The position numbers and the translations under genes are program-made. DNA of 64,000 nucleotides from Podarcis raffonei (taxonomy: Eukaryota; Chordata; Lepidosauria; Squamata; Lacertidae): NCBI RefSeq assembly GCF_027172205.1, contig NC_070614.1, positions 39,934,001-39,998,000 on the forward strand, read 5' to 3'. The notes beneath the pieces are model-generated. The model was not told where the DNA came from. It saw nothing but the letters and a program-made list of their open reading frames with translations, and did not search any database. This document shows, piece by piece, positions 62,501 through 64,000 of the stretch. Within the stretch, counting starts at the first letter, position 1; each line of letters opens with the position of its first letter.

Positions 62501-64000
62501 CGCCCTTCACAATGCCCATGCCGCGGCCCAGACCCGCCGCCTGCCCGCCAGCCTCTCTGTCCATGGCCACGCCGGGTTTACCTCAGCCGCAGGCGGCGAG
62601 GTTTCGGATTGGCTGCAGGAACTTCCTGCAGCCAATTCGAAACCACACCAGCGTCGCCACCTGCCCAGAGCCGTCCGCGGCCTCAGATTGGCGGCAGGAG
62701 CTTCCCACCCAGAAGCTGTGCCAGTGTCACAGAAGTCAGTCCCCACGCGGCAAGGCAGGCCATTAGGGTGCACCAAATTGACCAGAGTACATGCAACAGG
62801 TTTGTGCAGGTTTTTAAAATCAAGTTCAGGATGCAGAATTTGGAGGCAGTTGGGGAACACACACTGCAATTATTTCCTGCTCTTTGTGGCCTACCCACAA
62901 TCCATCACCGCCCTCGCCCATTCTTACCGAAGCAGCACTGCGCTTCCTAGTGCCCCAACAGCCAGGTCAGTCAGCCCATCCTCGCTCAGATCCATTCTTC
63001 CTTGGATGGACTGTCCGAAATAATGGAGCACCAGGGAGAGAGACTTGGCAGCAATCCGCTAAATAGGTTGAGGGGGGGAGAAAGAGAAAATAGGGGAACA
63101 AGGAAGGTTAGAGATCCTCAGCAGATGAGGTAGACACACCCTCAGTTCAGCTATTTCGCATGCCCATTTCTCCAACGCCTTTGTTTTAGACCCAATTAAG
63201 AAAATATTAGCCAATTAATCAGTTCCATTTTAAGTCCTTTAAAGGATTCATTAATTAAATCTGCATAGGGCAAACTAGAATAGTTTTGAAAAAAGAAGCA
63301 CACTTTCTTTGTATATGTGTGTGTGTGTGTGTGTGTTTGCATGTGTGTGTGTCACAACAGCCAGAATTTATAAAATGTCCTGTTTAGTTACTGGATGCAA
63401 GTTGTCACATCTGTTATTATTATTGTTGTTGTTGTTTTTTAACTATAGAAGTACAGATTCTGCATTAATCTGTGCAAAGATGATCTGGGCCCGATATTGG
63501 GGGGTGGGGATCACATCTGTCATCCAAAAAGGGAGCGGTTATTGAGATTATGTATTGAATTGGGTTTCTATCCAGACCTGGCTGCAATTGCGTTCCAACA
63601 GCTCTGTTGCTTTACTGCTTCCATTTCACCAATGATCAGTGGAGACTGATTCAGGAATCGGCTCATAAGAATCCAATGGAGAGATGTGGAGGGACTGAAT
63701 CTGTACTGCCTGCATCAGGAATAGGAAACCTGTGCTCTCCCCCACCCAGCCAGCATGGCCATTGGTCAGAGACGATGGGAGTTGTAGTCCAGTATCAGGA
63801 GGGTCACGCATTCCCCATCCCTGGCCTAGCTCTTTAGCCATTGGACCACCTTGCCACACACAAGCAGACAATATATGCACTTGCTGTTCCAATATATGCA
63901 CTTTTGACTCTCAGGCTCACCTGGCCGTGGTGTTTCTTCAGCCCGCCTGCTTCTCCCAGGAAGATGTAAATGGCCCCACAATCTTCATCCTCCATGGGAG
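50602..64000 (-). CDS. CD11-type leukocyte integrin alpha chain (ITGAM/ITGAX/ITGAD-like), partial: C-terminal 610 aa
   Basis: Exons 5' to 3' (minus): 64000(cut)-63921, 63058-62928, 61865-61702, 61197-61046, 60496-60365, 58793-58720, 57560-57419, 56699-56589, 55480-55398, 55311-55228, 54399-54327, 53951-53844, 52761-52684, 52544-52422, 51500-51408, 50895-50785 and 50697-50602 (TAG). Phases join without error. The part present covers the last beta-propeller repeats (DEDCGAIYIFLG; FGQSIQGRMDLSEDGLTDLAVGA), the thigh and calf domains with paired cysteines and N-glycosylation sites, one transmembrane helix (exon 50895-50785) and a short tail opening with FGFFKRNR, the alpha-chain GFFKR motif. Motifs such as GALGSAVLLRSRPV, NLRPVL and SENEND match human ITGAM/ITGAX best, and the tail end GEQTPQATN resembles ITGAX. 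The family pairs with beta-2 (ITGB2) in adhesion and phagocytosis by leukocytes. The I domain lies outside the window, so the exact paralogue is undecided. The donor of exon 60496-60365 is a weak GTCTTA. Confidence 0.9.
51580..51695. mobile_element. Palindromic MITE ('actcccatca' family), well preserved
   Basis: GGCCCTCCAGATGTTGCTGA and the inverted CAGCAACATCTGGAGGGCC are near-perfect arms around ACTACAGCTCCCATCAGCC. It lies in the integrin intron just 5' of exon 51500-51408. Confidence 0.65.
53200..53640 (+). mobile_element. L2-group LINE C-terminal relic
   Basis: Plus-strand frames read FSVWNSSALWNSPPL, then SLPSFRRLPKTVLFRQVF, matching the conserved WNAL...[13 protein letters not shown] end of the LINE at 21642-22238. 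The 3' part is AT-rich. It lies in the integrin intron between exons 53951-53844 and 52761-52684. Confidence 0.6.
54145..54262. mobile_element. Palindromic MITE ('actcccatca' family)
   Basis: CAGTTCCCATCAGTCCTAGT with flanking GTCCTCCAGCTAGAGTTGGA and the inverted CATCTTGAGGCCACGGG. Diverged. Confidence 0.45.
56469..56518. repeat. (TC)n microsatellite
   Basis: About 25 CT units without interruption, in the intron 3' of integrin exon 56699-56589. Confidence 0.97.
57076..57172 (-). mobile_element. CR1 LINE 3' end
   Basis: Reversed terminus ATAGAATTGTAGAGTTGGAA, GGGACCGCAAAGGTTATCTC and CCCTGCAATGCAGGAA. Confidence 0.75.
57640..57828 (+). mobile_element. tRNA-derived SINE, nearly complete
   Basis: Head GGCTCTGTGGTTAAAGCATC with TTGCATGCAGAAGG and B box AGTTCAATCCCC, middle GAGCCACTGCC and CAGTGTAGACAATTC, tail CTGGATGGACCAATGGCC and GAAGGCAGCTTCCTGTG. 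Reference copy for the fragments named elsewhere. Confidence 0.75.
58130..58237 (+). mobile_element. L2/CR1-group LINE 3' end
   Basis: GTTGGAAGCCGCCCAGAGTC, GGGGAAACCCAGCCAGATGG and GTATAAATAATAAATTATTA with an ATT-repeat tail. Confidence 0.65.
58335..58625 (-). mobile_element. CR1 3'-region relic followed by a tRNA-headed CR1-tailed SINE
   Basis: From 58335 GAGCATAGGAAGGATCCTGT, GGATCAGGCCAGTCACCCTC and CTCACAGTGGCCAACCAGAG are CR1 phrases. From about 58530 a CR1 tail (ATCATAGCATTGCAGAGTTG) joins a reversed tRNA-like head (minus strand GGTTCAATCCCCGTATGGGG). Confidence 0.6.
59103..59328 (+). mobile_element. Tigger-like MITE with TA duplication
   Basis: CAGTGGTACCTCG and CGAGGTACCACTG ends are flanked by TA. 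Same family and orientation as 16040-16269. Confidence 0.85.
59561..60061. mobile_element. Longer Tigger-like element (about 497 bp) with TA duplication
   Basis: Ends CAGTGGTACCTTGGGTTCTC and GAGAACCAAGGTACCACTG are inverted repeats flanked by TA. The internal sequence (AATCCGTTCC, CCAAAACCAAAGCGCTCC) differs from the short MITEs. No transposase frame is left. Confidence 0.85.
60647..60892 (+). mobile_element. Tigger-like MITE with TA duplication
   Basis: CAGTGGTACTTCGGG and CTGAGATACCACTG ends are flanked by TA. The third such element inside 1.8 kb. Confidence 0.85.
61255..61390. mobile_element. Palindromic MITE ('actcccatca' family)
   Basis: GAACTCCAGCTCTCATCATT and the inverted GGGCTGATGGGAGTTCTGGT pair around CCATAGCCATGCTTGCTAGG; CATCTGGAGGGCC follows. 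It lies in the integrin intron upstream of exon 61197-61046. Confidence 0.5.
62070..62165. mobile_element. hAT-Charlie-like terminal fragment beside the SPR pseudogene
   Basis: It opens with the hAT terminal sequence CAGGGGTCAGCAACC and then follows the same body as the complete copy at 31284-31520 (the GGGCCGG...CTATATTTT block). After about 90 bp the match stops and GC-rich SPR-derived sequence begins. No matching right end or 8-bp target duplication was found downstream. Confidence 0.6.
62252..62570 (-). pseudogene. SPR: Sepiapterin reductase (SPR) exon-1 pseudogene, unprocessed fragment
   Basis: Reading the minus strand from an ATG at 62570, one frame gives GLGRGMGIVKGVSRGFSQSL, then a VLLLVARSEQLEGEL segment, then VHGLPADL and MERLLLVNNAG. 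From memory, human SPR exon 1 runs [58 protein letters not shown], so order and spacing agree along about 100 residues. One in-frame TGA (62372-62370) interrupts it and may be a decayed CGA. The glycine-rich NADPH-binding motif TGASRGFG is degraded to KGVSRGFS. Directly after NNAG comes a splice donor (CTG then GTGAGCGG), so the copy kept intron sequence and was not made from mRNA. SPR makes tetrahydrobiopterin and acts in pteridine pigment pathways. No later SPR exons were seen here. It sits in the integrin intron between exons 63058-62928 and 61865-61702. Confidence 0.72.
62571..62715 (-). other. GC-rich SPR upstream-like sequence with CCAAT boxes and a strong hairpin
   Basis: Immediately 5' of the SPR-like ATG on the minus strand lies CpG-rich DNA. 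It contains an inverted repeat at about 62601-62646: arms reading GGTTTCG, ATTGGCTGCAGGAA and their reverse complements, nearly touching in the centre. ATTGG/CCAAT motifs occur three times, as in a housekeeping promoter. Whether it is the original SPR promoter is inference from position and composition. Confidence 0.4.
63313..63352. repeat. (TG)n microsatellite
   Basis: About 18 TG units with one TTTGCA interruption. Confidence 0.9.
63715..63845. mobile_element. Palindromic MITE ('actcccatca' family)
   Basis: CAGCCAGCATGGCCATTGG with GATGGGAGTTGTAGTCC, ending in CATTCCCCATCCCTGG, inverse of the GGAATAGGAAACC-like start. Confidence 0.5.

Overview
This is vertebrate genomic DNA, almost certainly from a squamate reptile and probably a lizard. 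The main sign is several Sauria-type SINEs: a tRNA-like head, a conserved body, and a BovB-type tail that ends in runs of GGTAAAGG/CCTTTACC. L2/CR1-group and L1 LINE tails, CR1-tailed tRNA-Lys-like SINEs, hAT and Tigger-like MITEs and many microsatellites agree with this. The genes are split into short exons with GT-AG introns, and the three gene models below were built by joining exons through matching splice phases.

Layout. (1) Positions 734-16784, minus strand: a complete nine-exon BICDL2 gene (524 aa), a coiled-coil dynein/Rab cargo adaptor. (2) Positions 16785-29805: about 13 kb of intergenic DNA between two divergent genes, made mostly of repeats. (3) Positions 29806-48194, plus strand: a complete ten-exon MMP25 gene (561 aa), a GPI-anchored membrane-type matrix metalloproteinase, with a 9 kb first intron. 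(4) Positions 48195-50601: a convergent intergenic gap. (5) Positions 50602-64000, minus strand: the last 17 exons (610 aa) of a CD11-type leukocyte integrin alpha chain (ITGAM/ITGAX/ITGAD-like), running off the right edge before its I domain. BICDL2-MMP25 adjacency is also found on human 16p13.3. The CD11 integrin next to MMP25 is a different arrangement from human, where CD11 genes lie on 16p11.2.

No operon logic applies. The only functional link is that, in mammals, MMP25 and the CD11 integrins are both leukocyte surface proteins. No true tRNA, rRNA, CRISPR or intact viral element was seen.

The most unusual item is a GC-rich block in an integrin intron (about 62160-62715). It contains a decayed, unspliced copy of sepiapterin reductase (SPR) exon 1 with its splice donor, abutting the end of a hAT-Charlie-like transposon. 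This may be a gene-fragment capture. Other notable items are a twin-primed (5'-inverted) LINE in an MMP25 intron, a CpG-rich hAT-like insertion in another MMP25 intron, a young L1 with a perfect 17-bp target duplication, and nested MITEs.
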